Below, one piece after another: positions 9,341-18,388 of a stretch of DNA of 64,000 nt (position 1 is the first letter of the stretch; every line of letters begins with the position of its first letter). Location of the stretch: contig CAVRVS010000004.1 in NCBI GenBank assembly GCA_963724705.1, forward strand, positions 62,001-126,000, written 5' to 3'. A program made the position numbers and the translations under genes. Source of the stretch: DASQPR01 sp963724705. GTDB lineage: Bacteria; Actinomycetota; Actinomycetes; Mycobacteriales; Micromonosporaceae. Below the pieces are notes generated by a model that made no database searches, was not told the origin of the DNA, and was given only the letters and a program-made list of their open reading frames with translations.

Positions 9341-10222
9341 TCAGATCCCGGCTGACTCCGACCGGCTGGGCGGGCGCCAGGCCAGCACACGCCGCTCCAG
9401 CAGGGTGATCAGGTATTCGGCGACGAGGGTGAAGACGGACATGATGGTCATGCAGGCGAAGACCGTGTCCATGTCGAAGGTTCCCTGCGCCTGGCTGATG
9501 ATCAAGCCGATGCCGTGCTGCGCGCCGAGGACCTCAGCAACGAGGGCGCCGATGATGGCGAAGCCGAAGGCGGTGTGCAGGCTGGCGATGATCCAGGTCA
9601 GCGCGGAAGGAATCGTGACGTGCCGGGCAACCTGGAGTGGTGATGCGCCGAGCACCTTGACGTTGGCGATTAGGTTCTGGTCGACCTCGCGGACGCCCTG
9701 GAATGCGTTGAAGAAGACGATGAAGAAGACCAGCACCGCAGCGAGCAGCACCTTCGGGAATGTCCCCAAGCCGAATGCGACGATGAAGATCGAACCGAGA
9801 ATGATGCGGGGGATCGAGTTGACAACCTTGATGTAGGGCCCGGCCACATCGGCTAGGAACCGATTCTGGCCTAGTAAAAGCCCGAGCAGGATCCCGGCCC
9901 CCGTGCCTAGGAGGAAGCCGTAGATAGCCTCCTTGATTGTCACCCACAGGTTCAGCCAAATCGAACCGAACGCGGTGCCTTTGGTGAACAGGGTGACCAG
10001 GCTGTGCCAGACGCCCGACGGCTGACCGAAGAAGAACTTGTCGACGATCCCGAGTGACGTGAACAGCTGCCACCCGCCCAGAACCAGGATGGGTACGATC
10101 ACGCGCCCGATCCAGACCAGGGCCGAGTGGCGTCGACGCGCGCGGCGGGCCTCGTACTGGAGGCGTCCCGGCGTGTCATCCGACAACGCAGACATCGATG
10201 GTGTCGCTGTCGCGGTGCTCAT
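9341..10222 (-). CDS. SsuC/TauC-like ABC transporter permease
   Basis: 293 residues from the ATG at 10222, which overlaps the ATPase stop codon (ATGA), indicating translational coupling. About six membrane helices; the cytoplasmic EAA loop reads NVKVLGASPLQVARHVTIPSA, the docking site for the ATPase. Belongs to the BPD-type permeases of sulfonate/taurine/nitrate importers. Works with the adjacent binding protein and ATPase. Confidence 0.9.
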   Translation of the reverse strand: MSTATATPSMSALSDDTPGRLQYEARRARRRHSALVWIGRVIVPILVLGGWQLFTSLGIVDKFFFGQPSGVWHSLVTLFTKGTAFGSIWLNLWVTIKEAIYGFLLGTGAGILLGLLLGQNRFLADVAGPYIKVVNSIPRIILGSIFIVAFGLGTFPKVLLAAVLVFFIVFFNAFQGVREVDQNLIANVKVLGASPLQVARHVTIPSALTWIIASLHTAFGFAIIGALVAEVLGAQHGIGLIISQAQGTFDMDTVFACMTIMSVFTLVAEYLITLLERRVLAWRPPSRSESAGI

Positions 10223-11085
10223 GCCGCGTCTGCCGTTCGTGCGTAGGCGTTTTCGACCTCGTCCTTGAGGGAAGCCCAAATCTGATTCTGCAGTTCCAGA
10301 AATCTGGGTTCATGGCGGATCTCCTGGACCTCACCGCGCGGGCGAGGCAGATCAATTTCGAAGCTTTGCTTGATCGAGCCCGGGCTGCTGGTCATGATCA
10401 GTACGCGGTCCGCCAAGGCGACTGCCTCATCCAGATCATGGGTGATGAACAGCACTGAGGGTCGCAGTTGCTCCCACAGACCGAGAAGCTCGGTCTGCAT
10501 GATTGCCTTCGTCTGCACGTCGAGAGCACCGAAGGGCTCGTCCATCAGAAGGATTGTCGGTTCGTTGATGAGCGCGGCCGCCATCGCGACCCGCTTGCGC
10601 ATGCCGCCGGAGAGTTGGTGCGGGTAACGGTCCTCGAAGCCGGCAAGCCCGACCCGTCGCAGCCAGTCGCGGGCCAGGCCGGTTGCAGCGGGCTTGGCCA
10701 TCCCATCGAGGATCGGACCGACCATGACGTTGGCCAGCACGTTCTTCCACGGGAACAAAGCGTCGGACTGGAACATGAAGCTGACGCCCTTGGTGACGCC
10801 CTGTACCTCGCGGCCGCCAACTTTCACGGATCCTGCGCTTGGCCGATCCAGGCCCGAGACCTGGCCCAGGGTCGTCGACTTCCCGCATCCCGTCGGTCCG
10901 ACGATCGCGCAGAACCGGCCGGGCTCAATCGTGAAGGTGACGTCGCGGATGGCGGTGAAAGGTTCCCCCTTCGCGGTCAGGAAGCGCTTAGTCAGTCCGG
11001 TGATCTCAATGCGTGCCGCGTCGCCGACCGCGGTAGCCGATCCAGCCGCAGGCACCGCGGCGGCTGGAGGGTTCGGCTCAGCCAT
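10219..11085 (-). CDS. SsuB/TauB-like ABC transporter ATP-binding protein
   Basis: 288 residues from the ATG at 11085, which has GGAG 6 bases upstream; an ATG at 11106 lacks a ribosome site. Walker A GPTGCGKST, signature LSGGMRKRV, Walker B ILLMDEP and H-loop ITHDLDEA are all present. First gene of the transporter operon (ATPase, permease, binding protein). The two-component genes lie 540 bases upstream on the same strand and may control it. Confidence 0.92.
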   Translation of the reverse strand: MAEPNPPAAAVPAAGSATAVGDAARIEITGLTKRFLTAKGEPFTAIRDVTFTIEPGRFCAIVGPTGCGKSTTLGQVSGLDRPSAGSVKVGGREVQGVTKGVSFMFQSDALFPWKNVLANVMVGPILDGMAKPAATGLARDWLRRVGLAGFEDRYPHQLSGGMRKRVAMAAALINEPTILLMDEPFGALDVQTKAIMQTELLGLWEQLRPSVLFITHDLDEAVALADRVLIMTSSPGSIKQSFEIDLPRPRGEVQEIRHEPRFLELQNQIWASLKDEVENAYARTADAA

Positions 11086-11628
11086 GTGCTGCTCCACTCG
11101 GTTCATCTGGTCGTGTGTGGTAGCTCACGGTAGAGACGTCATTGGGTTGCGTCGCGGTTTCGGACGCATTACGCGTTCCTTTAATTGATCGACGTTTTGC
11201 TTATTCTGTGCACGGCCACAGTGGATACACCCCACCGCGTGGTCGAGACCGGAGCGACGAAGTCCGAGAATGAGGCCGGCTCGGGCATCGCACTACGGCT
11301 GTACGACGCGTCGGTGGGTGTTGCTGGCTGAGTTCAGATAGCAAGAGGCCGACGCGCCACGAGTTCGATACCGCGTCGTCGTCGCGCACGTGCGCTGGGC
11401 GCGTCATAGAGGGGCACACGCTCGCGTTCGCCCAGACCGTCGCGTGATCGGTGACGGCGTGCGCGAAGATGACGGTTACTGAGCTGATGCACCTCGCCCG
11501 GCGCACCTGAGCGCGGTCCGCGAGCGTTCACGCAACCCGAATCGGACTCGCCGTGGCGAGCCTCGGCGGCCACCGACCCCGTCTTACCCCCGCACGCGCC
11601 GACCACGGACCCCGTAGCAGAGCCCGAA
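11086..11628. other. Intergenic stretch upstream of the ABC operon
   Basis: 543 bases between the response-regulator stop and the ATPase start. It should hold the transporter promoter. I see no gene, no clear -35/-10 pair and no strong terminator. Confidence 0.5.
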
Positions 11629-12327
11629 TTAGTGGGTCACGGCCGTGTAACGGTGCTCTGGCCGGCCAGCGGTGCCGTATCGCAGATGCATACGAACAAT
11701 GCCGTGTCGTTCGAGGTAGGTGAGGTAGCGCTGCGCGGTCGCGCGACTCATGCCGGTGATTTCGCCGACGTCTGCGGCGGAGATATCGCCGTGCGCTGCG
11801 GCGACCGCGTTGCGTACGAGTTCGAGTGTCGGCGCGGAGTGGCCCTTGTCCGGTCGACTCCCGATCGGACCGGGCCGGCGGAGCAGGTTGAACAACTCGT
11901 CGACGTCGGCCTGGTCAGCCTCCTCGGTGATTCCTGACAGACGGGCGCGCAGGCGGCGGTAGGCGTCAAGGCGTTCCCGCAGGGCACCGTAGCCGAACGG
12001 TTTGACCAGATAGTGCACAACGCCGAGTTGCATCGCGGTGCGAACGGTGTCGACGTCGCGTGACGCCGTGATGACGATGATGTCTGGATGCTGGGTGCCG
12101 TCAAGCATGGTCCGCACGACGTCTAGGCCACTGCCGTCGGGTAGGTACACATCCATCAGTACGAGGTCAGGTCGCTCGGTCTGGACGGCCTGAATGGCCT
12201 CCGCGGCGGTGTGGGCCTTCCCAGCAACCTGGTAGCCGTCGGTCTTGGCGACATATGCGCCGTGAATGGTTGAGACCCTGTAGTCGTCGTCGACGATCAG
12301 CGTGCGAATGGGAGTGGCAGTCGTCAT
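11629..12327 (-). CDS. CitB/DcuR-type response regulator
   Basis: 232 residues. Receiver domain 1-125 with acidic pocket Asp13-15, phospho-acceptor Asp59 in LVLMDVYLPDG and Lys109 in YLVKPF; then a linker and a C-terminal HTH (DVGEITGMSRATAQRYLTYL, about 186-205) typical of CitB/DctR regulators for C4-dicarboxylates or citrate. Its start overlaps the kinase stop by 4 bases (12324-12327), so kinase and regulator are co-translated. Confidence 0.92.
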   Translation of the reverse strand: MTTATPIRTLIVDDDYRVSTIHGAYVAKTDGYQVAGKAHTAAEAIQAVQTERPDLVLMDVYLPDGSGLDVVRTMLDGTQHPDIIVITASRDVDTVRTAMQLGVVHYLVKPFGYGALRERLDAYRRLRARLSGITEEADQADVDELFNLLRRPGPIGSRPDKGHSAPTLELVRNAVAAAHGDISAADVGEITGMSRATAQRYLTYLERHGIVRMHLRYGTAGRPEHRYTAVTH

Positions 12328-13937
12328 TTGACCGCTCCTTCTGTTGCAGGTATTGACCGCATGGCCCGCGGAAGCGTAACGACGAACGTCGCACCCTGAC
12401 CCCCGCTCACAGTGATTGATCCGTGGAGCCGCTGAACGAGGCGATGTACGAGCGCGAGCCCGAGGCCGCGACGCACTGAGTCCCGGTCCGGCTTGGTCGT
12501 GAAACCGTCCAGGAAGATCAGCTCAGAGCATTCCGCGGCGACGCCGGACCCGTTGTCGGCCACGCGGACAATGATCGCGTCGTCGTCCTCGATGATGCTT
12601 ATCAGGACCCACCCGCCCCCCCATGCGCCGACGACGGCGTCGAAGGCGTTGTCGACTAGGTTGCCGAGGATCGTCGTCAGGGCCTGGACCTTGCCCGGCG
12701 CGTCGCCGAGCCAGGTATCATCGCTGATCTCAATCGCGATGCCCCGTTCGCCCGCTTCCGCGGCCTTGCCGAGCAGGAGCCCGACGATGAGAGGAGATGC
12801 GATTCGGGACCGAAGGGCCTCGGCGAACTCGGTGGCTGAACCACGCAACTCGGTAAGGTACGACAGGGCATCGTCTATCTGCCCAAGTTCGAGTAGGCCG
12901 GCGATCGTGTGCATCCGGTTGCTGAACTCATGCTGTTGGGCGCGCAGCGAGTCCGTCAGGCTGCGCACACCGTCGAGCTCACGGAGCAGCCCAGACATCT
13001 CAGTTCGGTCCCGCAACGTGACAACGGCGCCGTGCGCTCGGCCGCCGAGAACCACTGGCATGCGGTTTACCGTCAGGCAGTAGTCGTCGGTCAGGACAAC
13101 TTCGTCCTGGCCTGCGACCGCGCCGGTAAGCACATCTCGTAGTCGCCCGGGCGAGACGAGATCATCGAGTCTGGCTCCGACGGACACAGAGCCGAGACCG
13201 AGCAGGCGGCGAGCTTCATCATTAACCACAGAAATGCGGTCCAACTCGTCCACCGCGACGACGCCTTCACGGATTCCGTGCAGCGTCGCTTCTCGCTCCT
13301 GAAGCAGCCGAACGATCTCGTCCAGCTCCAAGCCGAAGGTCCGACGCTTGAGGCGGCGCGCGAGCAACCACGACGCGACGGCTCCAGCACTGAGCGCGAT
13401 TGCGAACCAGCCCGCGTAGGCAGGCAGCTCGTTCCACAACGCCGCAGAGACGGAACTCTCGCGCAAACCGACCGATACCTCTCCGATCATTCGGCCGTCC
13501 ACGCCGTACATCGGGGCCTTACCGTTGGCCGAGCGGCCGGTGTCGCCATTGTCGATGCCGACGTGCGTACGACCGTCTAGCGTCGCGATCGGCTCTTCGA
13601 CCTTCTGCCCGATAAGGGACGGTAACGGGTGGGAGTGGCGCACTCGGTTCATGTCGATCACGACGACGTAGGCCGCATGGGTCTCCTTCTGGATGCGGCT
13701 CGCGACGCTCTGGATCGGCTCGGTGCACGGACCGGCTCCTTGCATGCACCCGACGATGTCTGGGACGCCGGCAACAGTCTGCGCAATCGACGCGGCGCGC
13801 TCTTCGTATTGATGGTCGAGTTGGCTGCGCTCCTGACGGGCGAACAAGACGAAACCGATCAAGATCGTCGCTGTGAGAATGGCCAGCTGGGCAACGAAGA
13901 TCTGCGTCGACAGTTTGCGCGCTCGGAGTCGTGACAT
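12324..13937 (-). CDS. CitA/DcuS-type sensor histidine kinase
   Basis: 537 residues. Two membrane helices (about 13-34 and 175-194) flank an extracytoplasmic Cache/PAS-type sensor containing THAAYVVVIDMNRVRHSHP. A cytoplasmic PAS domain (about 215-310) follows, then the Spo0B-like H-box with His336 in QQHEFSNRMHTIAG and the ATPase domain with N-box NLVDNAFDA, G1 DNGSG and G2 GLGLAL. The family senses citrate, fumarate or malate outside the cell. Likely output: the ABC operon just downstream on the same strand (inference from position). Confidence 0.92.
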   Translation of the reverse strand: MSRLRARKLSTQIFVAQLAILTATILIGFVLFARQERSQLDHQYEERAASIAQTVAGVPDIVGCMQGAGPCTEPIQSVASRIQKETHAAYVVVIDMNRVRHSHPLPSLIGQKVEEPIATLDGRTHVGIDNGDTGRSANGKAPMYGVDGRMIGEVSVGLRESSVSAALWNELPAYAGWFAIALSAGAVASWLLARRLKRRTFGLELDEIVRLLQEREATLHGIREGVVAVDELDRISVVNDEARRLLGLGSVSVGARLDDLVSPGRLRDVLTGAVAGQDEVVLTDDYCLTVNRMPVVLGGRAHGAVVTLRDRTEMSGLLRELDGVRSLTDSLRAQQHEFSNRMHTIAGLLELGQIDDALSYLTELRGSATEFAEALRSRIASPLIVGLLLGKAAEAGERGIAIEISDDTWLGDAPGKVQALTTILGNLVDNAFDAVVGAWGGGWVLISIIEDDDAIIVRVADNGSGVAAECSELIFLDGFTTKPDRDSVRRGLGLALVHRLVQRLHGSITVSGGQGATFVVTLPRAMRSIPATEGAVK

Positions 13938-14185
13938 CGCGCACAGTGTGACTCACGGCTTTGGGGGCCGACAAGCAGAACCCATGGCGCAGAATGCGCA
14001 AAACCCGAGCACCGCGAAGCCGACCGGAGGCGCGTGCACGCTCAACCCGTAGCTACTTCGCCTCGACGGCCGCGGTGGTCCACAGCCTGGGTAGACGTAG
14101 CACACACGCCCCACCGCGATGACGTGTACCAAGGTCCCGCTGTGTGATCGTCATCCGACCGTCTGCCGAGCGCACACGGGCGCAT

Positions 14186-14388
14186 CAACGGTTGCCGAAG
14201 ATGTCCGGGTCGTCAGCGTGTGCAGCGACGATAGTCGATGGCTTAGGAAGCCGTTGGTCACCCGTGCTTCGACGTTGACCGAGCTGGCAAATACGCAATG
14301 CACGGCATCGGCCGCGGGGGGAGCGGGGTGGGAGCAGGGCGAGTGTCGGAACTGGTTTGTACGGCGTCCATTTGCGCTGAACCGACGT
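14186..14388 (+). repeat. Dispersed repeat, copy 4 (module A only)
   Basis: Extends as far left as copy 1 (both start CAACGGTTGCCGA) and stops after the CCATTTGCGCTGAACCGACG block; module B is absent. Confidence 0.85.
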
Positions 14389-14758
14389 GGTCTGCTTGAT
14401 CACCGCGAGGACGTACGTCCGCGCTGCGGTGATTGCGACCGCTCCAAGAAGTCGTAGGCGAGCAGGGCGTCGGCCTGCGACCGGCGGACGTCCGCCCAGC
14501 TGCTCGATGACCGCTCAGGTACGGGATCGATGCCGGCCTCACGGAGGATCTCCCAGGCCATTGTGTGTGTGATTCGGCCGCAGTGCGGGTTTGAGGTCCG
14601 TAACGTCCGACGTGGGGACGCATGGCCACCGGTTGCCCGTGTCTGAAGGCAGGCGTCCGACGGCGCCGGGCGGGCAGGCCCGCGGCGACCAGCTACGGTC
14701 TGCCCTGCCGGCGACCGCGCAGATTCCTGATGAATATCCGGATCGGCAGGAGGACATC
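14389..14758. other. Intergenic stretch upstream of the hydrolase gene
   Basis: No gene recognised between repeat copy 4 and the hydrolase start. It ends with the AGGAGG ribosome site of the hydrolase. Confidence 0.5.
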
Positions 14759-15610
14759 ATGGAGCAGGTCATCGAACAACTCGATGTGGGTCGGGGCCCG
14801 TATCACATGTACGCGGAGTTCGCGCCAGGGCCTGGTGCGCCGGTAGTGCTCATGCATGGATTCCCGGACAGCGTGCACCTCTACGATCGGCTGCTGCCGC
14901 ACCTGACGGGGCGGCGGCCGGTGGTGCGCTTCGACTTTCTAGGCTGGGGTCGATCGGACAAGCCAGTCGGCTATCCATACACGGCCACGAATCAGGTCGG
15001 CGACATCGACGCGGTGGTCGACGCACTCGACGCGAAGGTGGGCCGCAACCCGCTCGTGCTCGTCGCGCACGATGCGTCGGGGCCGCCGGCGATCGACTGG
15101 GCGGTGGCCAATCCCGATCGGATCTCCGCGCTGGTGCTGCTGAATACCTATTACCACTGGACTCCTGCGCTGCGCCGGCCGCCGGCGATCGCGCTCTACT
15201 CGACGCCGGTGCTGCGTGATGTCGCCCGCCGACTGGCTATCCGCTGGCCAGAGCTCAACCGCCGCCTCTACGTGTGGCAGGTCGGTCGCTTCATTCACGA
15301 TCCGGCGTTACGGGAGGAGTACGTACCAGCGCTGTACCGCGAATTCGAGGCGTCCTTACCGGCGTTCTTCCGCCTCAACGAGGATCTGCTTTCGACCGTT
15401 TTCAACCGCCGACGCCGGCTTCCGCAGTTGCGGCAGTTCCGTCGACCGGTACGCATCACGTTCGGCATCCGCGACCGGAACCTGAATCCGCGGGTCGCGT
15501 TGCAGTTCGCCGAACGGTTTCCGCACAGCCAGTTGCAGCTCATCGACCACGCCGGGCATTACGTTCAGGTGGACCAACCGGAGCGGGTGGCCGAGACCGT
15601 GCTGGCCTAG
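14759..15610 (+). CDS. Alpha/beta hydrolase with aspartate nucleophile (dehalogenase/epoxide hydrolase-like)
   Basis: 283 residues; the ATG at 14759 follows AGGAGGACATC. Alpha/beta-hydrolase motifs are clear: oxyanion-loop HGFPDS, nucleophile-elbow VAHDASGPP, where Asp replaces Ser, a cap domain (about 130-210) and the catalytic His in GHYVQVDQPE. The Asp nucleophile places it with haloalkane or haloacetate dehalogenases and epoxide hydrolases rather than esterases. The elbow has Ala-Ser where most members have x-Gly. Cytosolic and monocistronic, between repeat copies 4 and 5. Confidence 0.85.
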   Translation: MEQVIEQLDVGRGPYHMYAEFAPGPGAPVVLMHGFPDSVHLYDRLLPHLTGRRPVVRFDFLGWGRSDKPVGYPYTATNQVGDIDAVVDALDAKVGRNPLVLVAHDASGPPAIDWAVANPDRISALVLLNTYYHWTPALRRPPAIALYSTPVLRDVARRLAIRWPELNRRLYVWQVGRFIHDPALREEYVPALYREFEASLPAFFRLNEDLLSTVFNRRRRLPQLRQFRRPVRITFGIRDRNLNPRVALQFAERFPHSQLQLIDHAGHYVQVDQPERVAETVLA

Positions 15611-15723
15611 GGATCAAGACCGTGAAGTAGGGATCGCGCCTGCTGCCGGAGTTCGGGCCGCACGCGGGGGCCGACGACGCGTGGCCGCTCGCCCGCCCTG
15701 GGACGACGTCGAGCGCCGGGGCA

Positions 15724-16058
15724 ATGCGTAGTGCGCAATGTTGGGGGAGGGGAGCGGATTGGGAGCAGCGCGAGTGTCCAAACTGGTTTGTACGGCGTCC
15801 ATTTGCATCGAACTGACGCCAACCGGCCGTCGCTGAGCTGCGATGCCTCATATCTGGGCAGGTCTTGGGTGTTGGCGGACGGTCACTGACACCCTCCTTT
15901 TGGGAAGTTTTCATCGGCCATTCACGATGTTAGATGCCGCCTGAGCTGGGGCTTCTTGATCGAGGCGATCGAAACGGGCGAGCGTGCGCTGATCCCCTAC
16001 CGGTGGGAGCAGATTGGGAGCAAGCGGGTGACCTCTTCCCGAATCCAACTGTGGTCAG
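15724..16058 (+). repeat. Dispersed two-module repeat, copy 5
   Basis: Both modules are present. The right arm of the terminal hairpin is mutated (GTGGTCAGC instead of GAGGTCACC), so this copy lacks the perfect stem. Confidence 0.88.
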
Positions 16059-16174
16059 CTCGCCGACGGGTGCACGGCTCGACTGACTGACCTGCATGAC
16101 GGGGCCTTTCTCGAGGGAGGGTGTCCGCCTTTCTGGCTCTTGTCCGTGCGCCGCCGGTGCGGTGCACTGATCGC

Positions 16175-16798
16175 GTGAAGCGAGTCGTCGTCGCCGTCAC
16201 CGCTGTCGGCACCGTGCTAATGCTGCTCGCGTGTGGGCAGCCAAGCGCAAAGGACACGGCACCGAGGCCGGCCGCCTCGGCCGCCGCCGCGTCGGCCGCG
16301 GCCATGCCTGCGCCTTCGACAGTTCCCAGCGGATCGCCGACACCCACGGTCGTCGAGTTCACCGTTGACGGGACAGGTCCGTACCAAATTGGCGCCATGC
16401 TCACCGACCTGCAGGCTGCGCCGGGCCTTACCAACGTGACCACCGGTGCTCAGACCTGCCCAACCAACACGACGGCGCAGGGCACCGGGGTCTGGAAGGA
16501 CATACGCCTCTCGTTTCACCCTGACGGCGCCCTCTACCTCGCCGTGAACCGGTCACCGACGATCCCGACGCCGTCGGGCGCGTGGTTGGGCACCACGTTG
16601 GCCAAGCTCAAGACGATTTACGCCAACGTGCAGACGGAACAGCTGACCGCCGGGACCGGCAAGGCATTTCTGGTGATCACCCTGTCCGGCGGTGGCATCC
16701 TGTTCGACCTGAACGCCCAGGGCGCGGTCGTCTCGATGGCGGCGGCCGACGCCAACTACCTGAGGACCAGCTACCGCAACGGCACGGATTTCTGCTGA
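16175..16798 (+). CDS. Small lipoprotein of unknown function
   Basis: 207 residues from the GTG at 16175. It begins with a textbook lipoprotein signal: basic residues, a hydrophobic core and the lipobox LLAC near residue 20. An Ala/Pro/Ser/Thr-rich linker (about 25-60) leads to a globular domain with two Cys (QTC and the C-terminal DFC). No family recognised. An upstream GTG at 16121 would add 18 residues and spoil the signal peptide, and its GGAGG lies directly against it. Probably anchored on the outer face of the membrane. Confidence 0.7.
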   Translation: MKRVVVAVTAVGTVLMLLACGQPSAKDTAPRPAASAAAASAAAMPAPSTVPSGSPTPTVVEFTVDGTGPYQIGAMLTDLQAAPGLTNVTTGAQTCPTNTTAQGTGVWKDIRLSFHPDGALYLAVNRSPTIPTPSGAWLGTTLAKLKTIYANVQTEQLTAGTGKAFLVITLSGGGILFDLNAQGAVVSMAAADANYLRTSYRNGTDFC

Positions 16799-17170
16799 CC
16801 TCCGGTCCAGCTCGGACGTGGACGGTGCCCGCAAGCCTCGGCGTGAACACGTTGCCGAGGGCGTTACATAGTCCCGGCGTCGGCATGGCCGCCGGCGTGT
16901 GTGTGATCTGCCGTGTGCGGCGATCTGCCGGTGCAGACCGTCATGCTGTTGGCGGCGAGGTCGCACCCGGCGAGGTGGCGTGCGCAGCTCGTTGTTGATC
17001 GCGTGGTCAAGCACGATCTCCGGCTTCGGCCCGACCTTGCGAGGATCGGGTTCTTCATGGATCGCGCGTCGAGGTTTCGCAGCCACCGCCGGTGCGGACC
17101 GCCATATCGGCCTGTCTGCGCGTCAGCGTCGCCCAGCGACAACATGCCCGATGAACGACCCGACGACCTG
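16799..17170. other. Intergenic stretch, nothing recognised
   Basis: Between the lipoprotein gene and the toxin-antitoxin promoter. ORFs here overlap on both strands and have no family features. Confidence 0.5.
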
Positions 17171-17176
17171 ACCGAC

Positions 17177-17205
17177 TTGCGCGCGTACTACGGATGTACT
17201 ACGCT
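17177..17205 (+). promoter_or_regulatory. Promoter and direct-repeat operator of the toxin-antitoxin pair
   Basis: TTGCGC (17177-17182), a 17-bp spacer and TACGCT (17200-17205) form a good sigma-70-type promoter. The expected transcription start near 17212 coincides with the GTG at 17211/17213, suggesting a leaderless mRNA. The direct repeat GTACTACG occurs at 17185-17192 and 17196-17203, 11 bp apart (one helical turn), overlapping the -10 box: a likely operator for the ribbon-helix-helix antitoxin. Confidence 0.55.
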
Positions 17206-17212
17206 TGCTCGT

Positions 17213-17488
17213 GTGCCGTTTCGCTGGCTGCCCATTGCGTTGGAGAGCCTGCGCGGCATCGAGCCGTATGAGGTGCAACAAGCATTGGCCGCGCCGGTGC
17301 GTTGGCCGCGGCTTGCCTACAGCGAAGCGGGGTTGCCAGTGTTGACGATCTGGGCGCGAACCGACTCTGGTCGGGGCCTGATCGTTGCCGTCCGGCGAAA
17401 CGACCCCATGGACTGGGACATTATCGGCGTGCGCGAGATGCGGCGCGACGAGGTGCTGACGTTCGATGAGTGGGAGGCCTCGCGATGA
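17213..17488 (+). CDS. Putative toxin, BrnT-like
   Basis: 91 residues from the GTG at 17213, chosen because the promoter places transcription start at this codon; an ATG at 17145 lies upstream of the promoter. The pattern of an N-terminal helix with GIEPYEVQQAL, a strand pair with TDSGRGLIVAV and a final IIGVREMRRDEVL helix resembles BrnT/DUF4258-type RNase toxins, but I do not see the full catalytic set. Its stop overlaps the next start by 4 bases (ATGA), and the next gene encodes a ribbon-helix-helix protein, the arrangement of toxin-first type II pairs such as brnTA. Confidence 0.5.
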   Translation: MPFRWLPIALESLRGIEPYEVQQALAAPVRWPRLAYSEAGLPVLTIWARTDSGRGLIVAVRRNDPMDWDIIGVREMRRDEVLTFDEWEASR

Positions 17489-17841
17489 CAACCGATGGAC
17501 CGCGCGACGCCGATTTGCCGCGAACCCCAGAGGAGATGCAAGCGTTCCTCGACGGGCTCAGGTTCACCGAGGCGCCCGTCGAGGCCCCACCGCGGCTGGA
17601 CGAGGCACCGATGGTAGTGCGCTCCCTTCGACTGTCCGTCGACATCGAGACACGGGCACGAAAGGTCGCCGCCGAACGTGGCGTACCCGTCACAACTGTC
17701 ATGCGCGAGTGGATCGAACAGGGGGTGACGGCCGCGGAGACCGCCACACGCGAGGACGATCCAGTCGCCGAACTTGGCAAGCGGCTGGCGGAAGCGAACC
17801 GCGTGTATCAGGTGATCGTCAACCGGCGTGCCGCCGCGTGA
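17485..17841 (+). CDS. Ribbon-helix-helix antitoxin-like regulator
   Basis: 118 residues. Residues about 44-80 fit a ribbon-helix-helix DNA-binding fold: the strand VVRSLRLSVD, helix IETRARKVAAERG and helix VTTVMREWIEQGV. The acidic, Pro-rich N-terminal ~43 residues could wrap the toxin. Co-translated with the upstream gene. Expected to bind the GTACTACG repeats in front of the operon and repress it (inference). Confidence 0.6.
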   Translation: MTTDGPRDADLPRTPEEMQAFLDGLRFTEAPVEAPPRLDEAPMVVRSLRLSVDIETRARKVAAERGVPVTTVMREWIEQGVTAAETATREDDPVAELGKRLAEANRVYQVIVNRRAAA

Positions 17842-17918
17842 TCGACAAGCACGGCCGCTAGCGACTGCTGGAGGGCAAAGGTAGCCCGGAGCCCATCCAC
17901 CACTACACGGTTGCGGCC

Positions 17919-18170
17919 GTGGAACGACCTAACGCGACAACCGTCAATGTCTCACTCGATCCGCTTGGCGAGCAGATCACTTTCACTGCGGGCAAGTTCG
18001 TGTGCGTTGCCTTTGGTTGGCCGAGCGGCTGGCAGCGGCACCGGTTTACGGTGCCCACCGGATCGACCCGGCCAATCCCCTACCGCATCTCCTCATTCAT
18101 CGTTGCGATCGTCGGCGACAGCATCGGCTACGAGATCGGCGCACGCAACGGCGTCGGATGCTGTCGCTAA
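17919..18170 (+). pseudogene. Mosaic remnant: FAD-binding reductase piece joined to a DedA-like piece
   Basis: An 83-codon frame. Residues about 10-47 read like the FAD-binding strand of ferric-reductase/NOX-type oxidoreductases (LGEQITFTAGKFVCVAF then GWQRHRFTV; the usual motif is RHPFT, here with Arg for Pro). Residues about 60-78 (FIVAIVGDSIGYEIGARNG) resemble the VGDxxGYxIGR segment of DedA membrane proteins. The two families are normally unrelated, so this looks like a fusion of gene debris. Homologies are short and judged by eye. Confidence 0.35.
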
Positions 18171-18388
18171 CGGTGCTGCATCGTCGTGCCGGGCGCGTCG
18201 ACAGTCTCCGAGCGGCCGCCGCCCCGGGCGGCGGCCCAGCGCAGGGGATGGCTAGCGCGGGAGAGGGGGAAGGCCGGGTCTGAGGTAGCTGGCGGCGCAG
18301 TTCGTGTAGGTCGTGGAAACCCACGGTCGGATCGTCAGGTGCTGGCCGGCGATCTGAGCGGGCGCCGTGGACCCGCATACGGGCGGTG

